A stretch of 64,000 nucleotides of DNA from Vibrio algivorus (GCF_002218005.2 NZ_AP018678.1:744001-808000), one strand, 5' to 3'; positions 42,837-52,431 are shown, numbered from the stretch's first letter. Numbers and translations: made by a program. Notes: generated from the letters alone by a model not told the origin.

Positions 42837-43673
42837 ATGCAGTTTCCATCATCAATAACACTTCCTCGTTATGCGCAAGCGAGCACCAAGCTTAAAGGTA
42901 TTACTTTAGCTTTATTAGTCATTTCTAGTTTTTCAGCCCAGGCAGACTCTTTGGATAATGCACGCAGTATTGAGCGTCAAACCAATCAAGTGGCAAAAAA
43001 CGCACAACAAAAAATTGATTCTAATTCCGATCAGAGTTTCCAACTACAAGCGGAAGTAGAGCGCCTTCAAGATCAAGTTGATAATCTATCTTTATATCAA
43101 ACTCACTTGAAAAAGCTGGTGGAAAGTCAAGAAGCTGAAAAAGTGAGTATTGATGATCAACTGACTAATGTAGAAGAAACTCGCCAAGGGGTAGTCCCTT
43201 TGATGTATCACATGATTGATGGTTTGCAATCTTCATTAGAGCAAGGTGTACCTGTTCGTCTTGTGAGTCGAGAAAAGCGTCTCGATGAACTAAAAACTCT
43301 AATGGGGCGTTCAGATATTTCCGATGCAGAAAAATACCGCAGAATTTTAGAAGCCTACCAAATTGAAATGGACTATGGCTCAAAGCTTGGCATCTATGAA
43401 GGTCAAATTAAGCTAAACCAAGATGATACTCGCCAAGTCGATTTATTGTACGTCGGTAAAGTAGTGTTACTCGCTCGCAGTAAAGATTCACAACATGCAT
43501 GGTTATGGTCTCAAACTAAACAACAATGGCGAGAAGTACCAGCGGATCAAAAGTCGGATATTAATCAAGCTTATGCATTAGCTAATAAGCAACAAGCGCC
43601 AAGTTTATTACGTTTACCGCTTTCTGTGACTCAAGCTCCTGCATCTAATTCTTCTATTCAGGAGGCAAAATAA
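42837..43673 (+). CDS. DUF3450 periplasmic protein of the TonB2 operon
   Basis: A 278-residue exported protein with a signal peptide (KGITLALLVISSFSAQA) and a long coiled coil (about 45-115: QQKIDSNSDQSFQLQAEVERL...LKKLVESQEAEK), then a compact domain with VPLMYHMIDGLQ and RQVDLLYVGKVVLLARS, features of DUF3450. In Vibrio the homologue is the first gene of the TonB2 cluster; its role is not established, perhaps in organising the TtpC/ExbB2/ExbD2 complex. It overlaps ttpC by one base. Confidence 0.85.
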   Translation: MQFPSSITLPRYAQASTKLKGITLALLVISSFSAQADSLDNARSIERQTNQVAKNAQQKIDSNSDQSFQLQAEVERLQDQVDNLSLYQTHLKKLVESQEAEKVSIDDQLTNVEETRQGVVPLMYHMIDGLQSSLEQGVPVRLVSREKRLDELKTLMGRSDISDAEKYRRILEAYQIEMDYGSKLGIYEGQIKLNQDDTRQVDLLYVGKVVLLARSKDSQHAWLWSQTKQQWREVPADQKSDINQAYALANKQQAPSLLRLPLSVTQAPASNSSIQEAK

Positions 43674-45046
43674 TGAAGTTACTGTCTCTTATTATTACTT
43701 CAATCAGTTTAGCGATTGTGAGTGTGGGTGCATCTGCCGATGACCTCGCGACACTAGACAATAAAGCGAAAGCGGAACAACAAACGGAAAATGCACATAA
43801 CCAACAGCGCGTTGCGTTAAGTGCTCAGCAACGTGCTGCGCTACAAGCTAAGCGCGACCAACTTGCCAAACAATTGGCACAAATTGAAAAAGAAAATGCT
43901 CAATTGAGTGATACTTTTTCTGCCAATGAAGAAATTTTGGCAGAGAAAGAAAAAGAGCTTCAGTTAGCGACAGGTAGTTTAGGCGAATTGTTTGGTGTAG
44001 TACGCCAAGCCGCTAAAGATGTTCAGTTAAGCTATGAAACGTCACTGCTTGGCGAACAAGGAAAAACCTTTAATGCCACATTAGACAAAGTGATCAGCAC
44101 CGATACACTACCATCTTTAAAACTGCTTAATGGCCTATGGCAAGCGATGCAATACAAAGTGACTACTGGCAGCGAAGTCGCACCTGTTTCACTTCCGTTT
44201 GTACAAGGTGATGGTAAAACTCAGCAAGTGAATGCGCTACGTATTGGCGATATGGCACTACTCACTGAGCAAGGTTATGTGAAATGGGACTTTGCTCGTC
44301 AGCAAGCTTCCAACTATTTAGCGCTACCATCGGATGCCCCAACTCTGGCAAGCTTTAAGCAAGATGCGAATCAAGCCATACTTATCGATCCTACTCGTGG
44401 TGTGATGCTTGAACAATATGCACATCAACCAACCTTGATGCAACGTATCGATCAAGCTGGAGTTGTCGGTAAAATCATCATTGCAATTTTAGTGATTGGC
44501 TTAATCATTGCTCTGGTTCGCGGTGTTCGCTTAATAATGACGCAGCAGCAAATCTCAAAGCAGTTAAAACAACCGGAAAACCCAACCGATGATAACCCAC
44601 TAGGCCGTATTCTTAATGTGTATAACAAAGAGAAAAAACAGTCAGTTGAATCATTAGAGCTCCGCCTACTAGAAAGTATTCTCGATGAGCAACAAGGCTT
44701 AGAGCGTGGTTTGTCGATGCTGAAGTTATTCGCAGCTCTTGCGCCAATGTTAGGTTTATTAGGAACGGTAACCGGTATGATCGAAACTTTCCAAGTTATT
44801 ACTCAATTTGGCAATGGTGATCCGAAAGTAATGGCTGGCGGTATCTCAATGGCTTTGATTACCACTGTACTTGGTTTGGTGGCAGCAATGCCGTTGTTGC
44901 TAGCGCATAATATCCTTTCAAATCGCGCAGAAGTGATCCGCAATACGCTTGAAAAACAAGGCGTAAGCTTAGTGGCTCGCCGCGCGGAAATTGAATCAGA
45001 TAAAGCTAATTTATCGGCAACAAATTTCGCCGGAGCTAATGCGTAA
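43673..45046 (+). CDS. ttpC: TtpC, TonB2-associated MotA/TolQ/ExbB-family protein
   Basis: A 457-residue inner-membrane protein required for TonB2 function in Vibrio. It combines a signal sequence, a periplasmic coiled-coil part (about 30-110, ALQAKRDQLAKQLAQIEKEN), a globular middle, and a C-terminal proton-channel domain with helices near 265-285, 350-375 and 400-420 (APMLGLLGTVTGMIETFQVI, GGISMALITTVLGLVAAMPLLLAHN). The ExbB-like domain thus duplicates that of the next gene. RBS aggaggc sits directly upstream and the ATG overlaps the previous stop. Confidence 0.93.
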   Translation: MKLLSLIITSISLAIVSVGASADDLATLDNKAKAEQQTENAHNQQRVALSAQQRAALQAKRDQLAKQLAQIEKENAQLSDTFSANEEILAEKEKELQLATGSLGELFGVVRQAAKDVQLSYETSLLGEQGKTFNATLDKVISTDTLPSLKLLNGLWQAMQYKVTTGSEVAPVSLPFVQGDGKTQQVNALRIGDMALLTEQGYVKWDFARQQASNYLALPSDAPTLASFKQDANQAILIDPTRGVMLEQYAHQPTLMQRIDQAGVVGKIIIAILVIGLIIALVRGVRLIMTQQQISKQLKQPENPTDDNPLGRILNVYNKEKKQSVESLELRLLESILDEQQGLERGLSMLKLFAALAPMLGLLGTVTGMIETFQVITQFGNGDPKVMAGGISMALITTVLGLVAAMPLLLAHNILSNRAEVIRNTLEKQGVSLVARRAEIESDKANLSATNFAGANA

Positions 45047-45591
45047 TGTTGGCTTGGATTTCCACTCAATTCCCTGAGCTGATGGACTCTCATCTTTTAG
45101 AGTTCATGGCGCGTGGTGGGCAAGTGTTGTGGTGGCTAGGTGCGGTTGTGCTTTTATGCTGGGTATTGATTATTGAGCGTATTCTCTTTTTGAGTTTGTC
45201 TTATCGTCATGCCAAGGCTGATTGGGTAGGTCAATGGAAGCAACGCAACGAACATGATTCTTGGTACGCACTGGCACAAAAGCAAGGCATGTTACAGCAA
45301 GCTCATGTGATGCTGACGCAAAACCTAGACCTTATTAAAGTGCTGGTTAGCCTATGCCCAATGCTTGGTCTACTCGGTACGGTAACCGGTATGATCACCG
45401 TATTTGATTTGATGTCTATATCTGGCAGTAATGATCCTAAATTAATGGCATCAGGTATTTCAATGGCAACGTTACCAACAATGGCTGGCATGGTCGCCGC
45501 GTTAGCTGGAATGTTTGCCCATTCTCGTTTAGTGAAAGTCGCAACTCGTAAAGAGCTGCACTTAGAACAACAATTAAGGAGCGGCGAATGA
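45046..45591 (+). CDS. exbB2: Biopolymer transport protein ExbB2
   Basis: Proton-channel subunit of the TonB2 motor, 181 residues with three helices (VLWWLGAVVLLCWVLIIERILFL, LVSLCPMLGLLGTVTGMITVFD, GISMATLPTMAGMVAALAGMFAH). The MotA/TolQ/ExbB signature is clear. Start overlaps the ttpC stop (TAATG) and the end overlaps exbD2 by 4 bases, so stoichiometric coupled translation is likely. Confidence 0.95.
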   Translation: MLAWISTQFPELMDSHLLEFMARGGQVLWWLGAVVLLCWVLIIERILFLSLSYRHAKADWVGQWKQRNEHDSWYALAQKQGMLQQAHVMLTQNLDLIKVLVSLCPMLGLLGTVTGMITVFDLMSISGSNDPKLMASGISMATLPTMAGMVAALAGMFAHSRLVKVATRKELHLEQQLRSGE

Positions 45592-45995
45592 GATTAGTTC
45601 GTCCCACAAAAGCAAAAGAAGAAGCGCAAGTCGATTTAACTTCGATGCTTGATATCGTATTTATTATGTTGATTTTCTTTATCGTAACCAGCTCATTTGT
45701 GAATGAATCAGGTGTTGAGGTTAATCGACCTCAAGCCTCTCATGCGACTGCGCAAAAAGATGCAGGTATTTTTATTGCTGTGACCGCCGCGAACGATGTG
45801 TACATCGATAAACGTCGAGTGGACGTCGAACGAGTAGAAGCAGCATTAGAAAAAATTGCGATTGATAAACCTGATGCTAGCTTAGTGATACAGGCGGATA
45901 AACACGCTTATAACGGTACGGTTGTTGAAGTGATGGATGCTGCCAAAGGGGCTGGTATTTCAAAAATTGCTTTAGCCACGGCTGATAAGTCTTAA
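45588..45995 (+). CDS. exbD2: Biopolymer transport protein ExbD2
   Basis: Single-pass inner-membrane protein of 135 residues. The N-terminal cytosolic tail is followed by the helix DLTSMLDIVFIMLIFFIVTSSF with the protonatable aspartate in SMLDIVF, then a periplasmic ExbD/TolR domain. It lies between exbB2 and tonB2. Confidence 0.96.
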   Translation: MRLVRPTKAKEEAQVDLTSMLDIVFIMLIFFIVTSSFVNESGVEVNRPQASHATAQKDAGIFIAVTAANDVYIDKRRVDVERVEAALEKIAIDKPDASLVIQADKHAYNGTVVEVMDAAKGAGISKIALATADKS

Positions 45996-46005
45996 GCGAG
46001 AATGA

Positions 46006-46692
46006 ATGATGAGTGACAGTAGTACAGCTCACAATATGAATAACGCATCGCTACGCTTGTTGATTGCAATCCCGCTTGGTTTAGTGACCGCAATAGCCTT
46101 GTTTTCTTTTATGTCTTGGATGGTTGGGAGTGTTAAAACCGGCGTAACCGATGACCAAGGACCACTTGCGTTTGATGTGGTGATGCAAGAGCAAGATTCT
46201 GATTCACAACGCCGTCAGCGTCAATTACCAGATCCGCCCAAAGTACCAGAGCAACCACAAGCATTATCAACACCAGCGACGCCTGCAGCTTCAATGCCAT
46301 CGGTTCAGGCGCCTCAAGTTGATCTTGATACTAGTATGGCATTCTCGGATGTTGGCGTGGCGATTAATATGCCCAACATTAATGTCAGCAATAATATTTC
46401 TCAAGGGGTAGGTCAACAACAGCAAGCAATGCCGTTATATCGAGCTCAACCAACCTACCCACAACGAATGTTGAAGCGCCGAGTGGAAGGCTATGTGGTG
46501 ATGTCATTTACCATCAATGAACAAGGTCGCCCTGAAGATATTGAAGTGGTTGAAGCTGAGCCTTCGAAAGCTTTTGTTCGTCCAGCAATACAAGCTTTAC
46601 GTAATTGGAAGTATCAACCTCAAATTGAAGGTGGTAGCGCAGTGAAGCAGCCAGGGCAACAAGTTAAAATTGAATTTAAGATAAACCAATAG
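46006..46692 (+). CDS. tonB2: Energy transducer TonB2
   Basis: Links the inner-membrane motor to outer-membrane receptors. The 228-residue protein has one N-terminal helix (LRLLIAIPLGLVTAIALFSFMSW), a short proline-rich linker (LPDPPKVPEQPQALSTPATP), and the C-terminal TonB fold (YPQRMLKRRVEGYVVMSFTINEQGRPEDIEVVEAEPS...NWKYQPQIEGG). The short linker distinguishes TonB2 from classic TonB. Likely clients in this window are the receptors at 49158 and 61688. Confidence 0.95.
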   Translation: MMSDSSTAHNMNNASLRLLIAIPLGLVTAIALFSFMSWMVGSVKTGVTDDQGPLAFDVVMQEQDSDSQRRQRQLPDPPKVPEQPQALSTPATPAASMPSVQAPQVDLDTSMAFSDVGVAINMPNINVSNNISQGVGQQQQAMPLYRAQPTYPQRMLKRRVEGYVVMSFTINEQGRPEDIEVVEAEPSKAFVRPAIQALRNWKYQPQIEGGSAVKQPGQQVKIEFKINQ

Positions 46693-46736
46693 CCTGTAAC
46701 TAATAACTAATGGTAAATGGATAAAGGCTAAAGAAA

Positions 46737-48038
46737 ATGATGGTCAAACTTATGATGTTGAGTATGGATAAGTTATTTCACAATCTTTTGCTTTCTTTGT
46801 TAAATAAGAAGGCAATATTGGTGTGTCTTCTGATCAGTCTATTTGCTGTGTCATTCAATAGTAGTGCCGCAGGTGTGACGCCTTATACCGGTAAAAAACT
46901 GACTCAAGCTAGTGAATTGGCACAAAATGACCACCTCGATAAAGCGATTAAAGTGTTAACGTCTTATGATCCTAAAGCGGATTATGATAAAGCGTTTGTG
47001 AATCGAGTTTTAGCGATCTATTACTGGCAAGCCGAGCAACCAAAATCTTCAATAACAGCGTTAAAAAAGGCGGTTGGATTAAATGTTTTAGAACCAAAAG
47101 TTCAGTGGCAAGCCAATCGAATGTTGGGCGATATCTTATATTCTGAGCAAGACTTTGCTAATGCCGCCAAAGAATATCGCAATACATTAGCCGTCAAATA
47201 TACCCCAAGTGGTGCAGATAAAACTCAATTTAAAAAAGACACCAATGAAGTGTACTTTCGTTTAGCAGCCGCTTATTACCAACAACAGCAATGGGCACAG
47301 GTTCGGAGTTCTGTGATTAGATATCAAGCCCCCGATGCTAAAAAACGTTTACAAGCATTACGGATGCAAGTGATCGCTGAATTTAGGTTAAAGCAATGGG
47401 GAAATGCTGAAGGTACATTAACGCACTTGATCCGTCTTGAGCCTAATAATAAAGCGTGGTGGCAACAACAAATTTCCACTCAGTTGCAACAACATAAAAA
47501 TCAATCGGCACTTGAAACCTATTCTTTGGCTAAAAAGCATAATCTTGAATTTACGGCCAATGACTATAAGTCCTTATCTCAGTTGTATGCGCAAAATAAA
47601 ATTCCAGAGCGTGGTGCGCGAATTTTAGAAGAGATGTTCCAAGCTTACCCAGAGAGTAAAACAGTTACTAACCAAAAGACTCAAGCTTATTACTATCAAA
47701 TGGCGCGTGAATGGCCCCAAGCTATTGCAAGTTGGGAAGCATTAGCCAAACGTGATGCTCAATATTACTGGCCCCTAACGCAGTTGTATATTCAACAAAA
47801 AGATTACAATAAAGCCAACCAAGTGATCGACAAAGCACAACCCTATGCTAAAAAATCTGAATTTGGTTTAGCGAAAATTCAATTATTGTATCGCTTAGAA
47901 AAATATAACGATGCACTTGCAGAGGCTAAGCGTCTTAATGAAGTGCAACCATCGGCTTCTGCACAAACTTGGATTGTATTCTTAAATAATAAACTGCAAA
48001 GTCAGTCGCAAGATGAACTTCAAGGAATGTCTTCTTAA
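46737..48038 (+). CDS. TPR-repeat protein of the TonB2 operon
   Basis: A 433-residue protein with an N-terminal signal or anchor (ILVCLLISLFAVSFNSSAAG) and helical tetratricopeptide-like repeats throughout (for example SELAQNDHLDKAIKVLTSYDP, VYFRLAAAYYQQQQWAQVRSSV, YYWPLTQLYIQQKDYNKANQVID). A TPR protein ends the homologous cluster in Vibrio cholerae; it is probably periplasmic and may scaffold the TonB2 complex. Its last codon overlaps the AraC-type gene. Confidence 0.85.
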   Translation: MMVKLMMLSMDKLFHNLLLSLLNKKAILVCLLISLFAVSFNSSAAGVTPYTGKKLTQASELAQNDHLDKAIKVLTSYDPKADYDKAFVNRVLAIYYWQAEQPKSSITALKKAVGLNVLEPKVQWQANRMLGDILYSEQDFANAAKEYRNTLAVKYTPSGADKTQFKKDTNEVYFRLAAAYYQQQQWAQVRSSVIRYQAPDAKKRLQALRMQVIAEFRLKQWGNAEGTLTHLIRLEPNNKAWWQQQISTQLQQHKNQSALETYSLAKKHNLEFTANDYKSLSQLYAQNKIPERGARILEEMFQAYPESKTVTNQKTQAYYYQMAREWPQAIASWEALAKRDAQYYWPLTQLYIQQKDYNKANQVIDKAQPYAKKSEFGLAKIQLLYRLEKYNDALAEAKRLNEVQPSASAQTWIVFLNNKLQSQSQDELQGMSS

Positions 48039-48991
48039 TGGCAGAGACTGAGATGGTTAGGTGTAGTGTGCAATCAGCACAATTTACTCGAATCGAAAAG
48101 GTATTAGAGTTTATTCATCATCACCTATTTCTACCATTATCTTTGGATGATATTGCACAAAAAAGCTGTTGGTCTCGTTGGCAGCTACAACGCGTATTTA
48201 CTGCCAAGACAGGGGTAAATGTTGCGCAATATATCCGTGAATTAAAACTGAGTGGCGCCGCTGAAAGTCTTTTAGATTCGTCTACAGATAGAGTGCTGGA
48301 TGTTGCACTAGCTTTTGGTTTTAACTCTGAAATTAGTTTTAGCCGTTCCTTTAAGCAGTTTTTTGGTTGTTCACCAAGAGAGTACCGTAAACGTGGTATT
48401 CGTACTGGATTACGCCAACCTATCACCTTTATTGCTCCCTCAAGCACAAATGTTCAAGCATTACCCTTGAAGATAGGCGATCATGATTTCACCCAAATTC
48501 GAATTGAATACAAGCCAGCATTTTGTTTAGCAGGCTATCAAGGAGAGATAGGGGGGTTATTTTCTTCCCAGCCTGATTTTCAGCAATTAGTACCCACTAT
48601 TTGGCATGAATTTGAACGCTTAAAATCACAAGACTCTATTAGCAACGGTGCAGGCAATACTACACCTGCTCTTCGCTATGGCGTTATTGATACTTTATCA
48701 CTCCATGATGACCGTTTGACCTATTGGGCATCGGAAGAGTGTAGTAATAACTTACCTAAGAATTTAAAACCGTTATATATTCCCGATCAAGAGTATGTTG
48801 TTCTACCTCATCGCGGTGAGATCGCGCAGCTTAAATCGAAACTGGAATGGTTATTTAGCGATTGGTTACCTCAAAGTGGATATAGTGGGGTAGACGGTTT
48901 TGAATTGGAAATCTATTCGGCTAATTATCAACTGAACTCACCGGATGCTTATATGGAGTATTGGTTACCGATTGAGAATCATAAATCTTAA
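48038..48991 (+). CDS. AraC/XylS-family regulator with GyrI-like ligand domain
   Basis: A 317-residue regulator. The two HTH motifs are at the N-terminus (LSLDDIAQKSCWSRWQLQRVFTAKTGVNVAQYIRELKLSGAA, DVALAFGFNSEISFSRSFKQFFGCSPREYRK), as in Rob and SoxS-type proteins, and the C-terminal 180 residues form a GyrI/Rob-like effector-binding domain (IRIEYKPAFCLAGYQGEIGG, YIPDQEYVVLPHRG, LEIYSANYQ). The ATG overlaps the TPR gene stop (TAATG), so it is tied to the TonB2 operon. The ligand is unknown; a role in iron or envelope stress control is inferred only from context. Confidence 0.88.
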   Translation: MAETEMVRCSVQSAQFTRIEKVLEFIHHHLFLPLSLDDIAQKSCWSRWQLQRVFTAKTGVNVAQYIRELKLSGAAESLLDSSTDRVLDVALAFGFNSEISFSRSFKQFFGCSPREYRKRGIRTGLRQPITFIAPSSTNVQALPLKIGDHDFTQIRIEYKPAFCLAGYQGEIGGLFSSQPDFQQLVPTIWHEFERLKSQDSISNGAGNTTPALRYGVIDTLSLHDDRLTYWASEECSNNLPKNLKPLYIPDQEYVVLPHRGEIAQLKSKLEWLFSDWLPQSGYSGVDGFELEIYSANYQLNSPDAYMEYWLPIENHKS

Positions 48992-49103
48992 GCTCAAATG
49001 ACATCTCCTTGAAGCTGCCTTGGTAGACACCACAAAAAGTTCCCTCAAATATTAAAGATGCACCAAATTGTTAACTTTCCATTGTTGCAAATAGATATCA
49101 TTT

Positions 49104-49122
49104 AGAAATGATAATGATTATC
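49104..49122 (+). promoter_or_regulatory. Fur box upstream of the first siderophore receptor
   Basis: The core aatgataatgattatc (49107-49122) differs from the Fur consensus half-sites AATGATAATCATTATC at one base. It is 36 bp before the receptor start codon. Confidence 0.8.
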
Positions 49123-49157
49123 GTTGAATAATGAGCAACCATTTGCAGGAAGGGAAA

Positions 49158-51329
49158 ATGCCTCGCTTGAAAAATATAAAATCAGCTTCTCACACATCAA
49201 AGATGCTCACTGCTAGCCCATTGGCTTTAGCAATTACGAGTATTTTATTTGCCCCTAACTTGATGGCTGAAGAAACAGCGGCTACAGAACAAGAGACCAT
49301 TACGGTACTGGGTCAAACTTATCGTAATACTGCGACTAAAACTTCACTTGAACCTGAAGAAACCCCTCAGGCTATTTCAGTGATCAATTCTGATGACTTT
49401 GAAAATCGTGGTGTGACATCTGTTCAGCAAGCGTTGCGTTATGCTCCAGGTGTTAATGCAGAGCTAAAAGGTGGCAGTGTCACCATGTATGACAACTACA
49501 ACATCCGTGGCTTTGAAAACAACCAAATGTACTACGATGGGTTAGTTTTACAGTATTTGGTCGGTTGGAACTTACAGCCACAAATTGACCCAATTGCTTT
49601 AGAACGTGTCGAAATCTTCAAAGGACCAAGTTCAGTTTTATATGGCGCAATGCCTCCGGGTGGCATGGTCAATTTGATAGCCAAATCACCACAAAAAGAA
49701 CGTAATACTGATATTTCGATTGCGACGGGTTCTCGTAACTTAGTCAAAGCTTCCATCGATACAACGGGCCAGTTTGGTGATTCAAATGTTTATTACCGTT
49801 TGATCGGTTCTGCTTCCCATCGAGATGGACAAGTCGACTACACTGAAGAAGAACGTTACGTTATTGCGCCGTCTATTGATTGGTATGTGACTGATAATAC
49901 CCTTGTGAACTTCAATTTTTATTATCAGAACGATCCTAATATGGGCATGAACTCAGCAATGCCGGCTTCTGGTTCTGTATGGGATAACCCGAACGGTAGC
50001 ATAGATAAAAATGCCTCAATGGGGGATAAAAACTGGAGCAAGTTTGAACGTGAATTCTGGATGGCTGGTTATAAGATCGATCACTCATTCAATGAAAACT
50101 GGTCGTTCTTACAAAATGCTCGTTTCATGAAAGCTGACCTTTATCAGGAAAATACTTACCACGCAGCAGCGGGTTGGGATCCTTCTACTGGTAACTTAGA
50201 CCGTTACATCTATAGTACAGATGAAGATTCAGAAGGTTTCACGATTGATAACCAATTATCAGGTCGAGTAGTTACAGGTCCAGTTGAACATAATTTATTG
50301 TTTGGTATTGATTATCAGCACCTAAAAGGCAGCTCAAACTATACTAGTTATGGGTATGATGGTGGTTATACGGCGCCAAGTTTTAATGCTTTCGCACCGA
50401 ATAACAATCAAATCGATCGCTCAAAAGTAACCGCTACTGGTGTATATATAGATGATGTGAAAGTCGAACAGTTAGGTTTTTACTTCCAAGATCAAATGCG
50501 AATTAACCGAATAGTATTGATGGCAGGTGGACGTCTTGATAATTATGAAGCCACCAGTGACTATGTTGGTACTATTACTAAAACGGATCAAAATAACTTT
50601 TCTTATCGCGTTGGTGCGATGTATGAATTCGATTCAGGATGGTCGCCATACGTTAACTATGCAACTAGCTTTGAACCGGTAGCTGGTGTTGATAGTAGTG
50701 GTGATAGCTTTGAGCCATCGATAGGCCAACAAATTGAAGGTGGTGTGAAGTACTTATCTTCAGATTATGCAACTTCTATGGCTGCTTCATTGTTCCACAT
50801 TATTAAAAGCGATGTAGTGGTGCCGGATCCAAATGATCCAAGCTACCAAGGTAAAATCCAAGTGGGTGAAATCCGCTCACAAGGTGCAGAGTTTGAAGCC
50901 CGTACTATGCTAACAGATAACTGGGATGTGGCAGCAAGCTATACCTATACCGACATGGAAATTACAAAAGATACGACAGGGTTAGAAGGCAAAACACCAA
51001 TTTATGTGCCTAAGAATGCCGCGACATTATGGACTAACTATTACGTATATAACGGTATTTTAGGTGGTTCTCGCTTCGGTGCAGGTGCACGTTATATTGG
51101 TGAGCGTCAAATGGATGCAGCTAACACCGATACCGTGCCAGATTACACGGTAGTCGATTTATCTATAGGTTATGATTTAGCGTATTTAACTAATAGCCTA
51201 CAAGGTGCAGCGGTTAATTTAAGCGTCAATAACTTATTTGATGAAGATACGTTCACTTGTTACGACTCAGCAAACTGCTGGTATGGTGAAGAGCGTACCG
51301 TAGAATTTAAGTTTGATTATAAGTTCTAG
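49158..51329 (+). CDS. TonB-dependent siderophore receptor (ferrichrome/hydroxamate type)
   Basis: Outer-membrane gated barrel of 723 residues. After a signal peptide (cleavage near NLMAEE) come a TonB box region (ETITVLGQ), the plug domain (TPQAISVINSDDFENRGVTSVQQALRYAPGV, NIRGFENNQMYYDGL, RVEIFKGPSSVLYGAMPPGGMVNLIAKSP) and the barrel ending EERTVEFKFDYKF with terminal aromatic residue. The plug matches the FhuA/FoxA siderophore group. Start at 49158 has gcaggaaggg just upstream; an ATG 27 bases earlier is in frame but poorly placed. A disulfide loop may form between CYDSANC residues near the end. Ligand unknown. Confidence 0.9.
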   Translation: MPRLKNIKSASHTSKMLTASPLALAITSILFAPNLMAEETAATEQETITVLGQTYRNTATKTSLEPEETPQAISVINSDDFENRGVTSVQQALRYAPGVNAELKGGSVTMYDNYNIRGFENNQMYYDGLVLQYLVGWNLQPQIDPIALERVEIFKGPSSVLYGAMPPGGMVNLIAKSPQKERNTDISIATGSRNLVKASIDTTGQFGDSNVYYRLIGSASHRDGQVDYTEEERYVIAPSIDWYVTDNTLVNFNFYYQNDPNMGMNSAMPASGSVWDNPNGSIDKNASMGDKNWSKFEREFWMAGYKIDHSFNENWSFLQNARFMKADLYQENTYHAAAGWDPSTGNLDRYIYSTDEDSEGFTIDNQLSGRVVTGPVEHNLLFGIDYQHLKGSSNYTSYGYDGGYTAPSFNAFAPNNNQIDRSKVTATGVYIDDVKVEQLGFYFQDQMRINRIVLMAGGRLDNYEATSDYVGTITKTDQNNFSYRVGAMYEFDSGWSPYVNYATSFEPVAGVDSSGDSFEPSIGQQIEGGVKYLSSDYATSMAASLFHIIKSDVVVPDPNDPSYQGKIQVGEIRSQGAEFEARTMLTDNWDVAASYTYTDMEITKDTTGLEGKTPIYVPKNAATLWTNYYVYNGILGGSRFGAGARYIGERQMDAANTDTVPDYTVVDLSIGYDLAYLTNSLQGAAVNLSVNNLFDEDTFTCYDSANCWYGEERTVEFKFDYKF

Positions 51330-51357
51330 CGTATAGCATCACTTATCACATTACTGT

Positions 51358-51387
51358 AAAGAGCTAGCCGTTGGTTGGCTCTTTTTT
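51358..51387 (+). terminator. Terminator after the siderophore receptor
   Basis: Imperfect stem aaagagctagcc / ggttggctcttt with a T run of six. Confidence 0.75.
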
Positions 51388-51555
51388 GTTGACTGATGCG
51401 AGTAAATAAGAAGTCATGAGAACCGGGGACGCTTCGCTCGAGCCTAGTTTTTCAGGATGACGGTTTTCTTTCGGTAATATCTTTTCATACTACTCGCAGC
51501 ACATCACATGAAACAACTTTCGCGCATTTTAAGCATCTTTTTACTTTTTAATCTA

Positions 51556-51574
51556 AATGAAAATTAGTATCATT
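51556..51574 (+). promoter_or_regulatory. Fur box upstream of the FhuF-like gene
   Basis: aatgaaaattagtatcatt matches the inverted-repeat Fur form AATGAnAATnATTnTCATT at all but one specified base, 22 bp before the start codon, so it would cover the promoter. Confidence 0.8.
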
Positions 51575-51596
51575 GCGTTTAACGTAATTAAGTTTA

Positions 51597-52337
51597 ATGA
51601 GCCTTGCTGTGAGTGATCCTAGATATCAACAATTATTCCACTATGCCGACCATGTGACGCCTTATCTTAGAGGTGAATTGTCCCACAATGAACTCATGCA
51701 AGCTCCACTAGGTGATGACTGGTTACTTTCGGAGCATAACAACCAAGAACTACTGCACGATATTTACGCCAAACTTCAGCTCTCTCACCCTGAAGCAGGC
51801 CATGCGTATTGGTTAAACCGCACATGGACGTTACTTGTCTGGCAGCCTGTTTATATTAGTTTTATCAGTATCTATGGCATTCATGCATTACCTGCTATGT
51901 CGACCATTGCTCAACAGTGGCGTGGTGATGCAAACTTTGTGGCAGGCTTTACACTGCAAGATGTACCTATGCATGATGGCGAGCCTGAAGAGCTGATTAA
52001 GATTGCTGCTAACGAGTTATTACCGTTATTTGAAGATTACCGTACTCAGCTTGATGAGAATGTGCGTATTCGCCCGGGCTTTACTAAGCATGTTCTTGCC
52101 GATTTATTGGTGATGGCGTTATTACGCTTGCAAGATTTGCATAAAGACCTACCACAAGAGTATATCCCTCAACACGCTAAACGTTGGTTAGAAGCGTTTG
52201 GCTTATCGACCAAGGCTATGGACTCACTGCATTACGATTTAGTCGAAAATAAATGGCTTTATGTCCGTACGACCTGTTGTATGGTGTACCGCTGTGATGG
52301 TCGCAATTTGTGTGATAACTGCCCAAGAGCAAAATAA
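51597..52337 (+). CDS. FhuF-like siderophore-iron reductase
   Basis: A 246-residue cytosolic protein ending in the FhuF-type [2Fe-2S] ligand motif TTCCMVYRCDGRNLCDNCPRAK: two adjacent cysteines, a spacer, then C-x2-C. FhuF reduces Fe(III) in hydroxamate siderophores to release iron after uptake. The body has no signal peptide; WLLSEHNNQEL and RIRPGFTKHVLADLLVMALLRL are conserved-looking parts. It stands alone behind its own Fur box, 268 bp after the receptor, and would complete the path receptor, TonB2, FhuCDB, reductase. Confidence 0.85.
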   Translation: MSLAVSDPRYQQLFHYADHVTPYLRGELSHNELMQAPLGDDWLLSEHNNQELLHDIYAKLQLSHPEAGHAYWLNRTWTLLVWQPVYISFISIYGIHALPAMSTIAQQWRGDANFVAGFTLQDVPMHDGEPEELIKIAANELLPLFEDYRTQLDENVRIRPGFTKHVLADLLVMALLRLQDLHKDLPQEYIPQHAKRWLEAFGLSTKAMDSLHYDLVENKWLYVRTTCCMVYRCDGRNLCDNCPRAK

Positions 52338-52431
52338 TTCCCGCGCGAGTTTAGCTCTCTGACTTATTGGATTTGATATAACAAATACGCTACCATCAGC
52401 GCCCCTTTTTTTGAGTGTCGCAGAGGTATGT

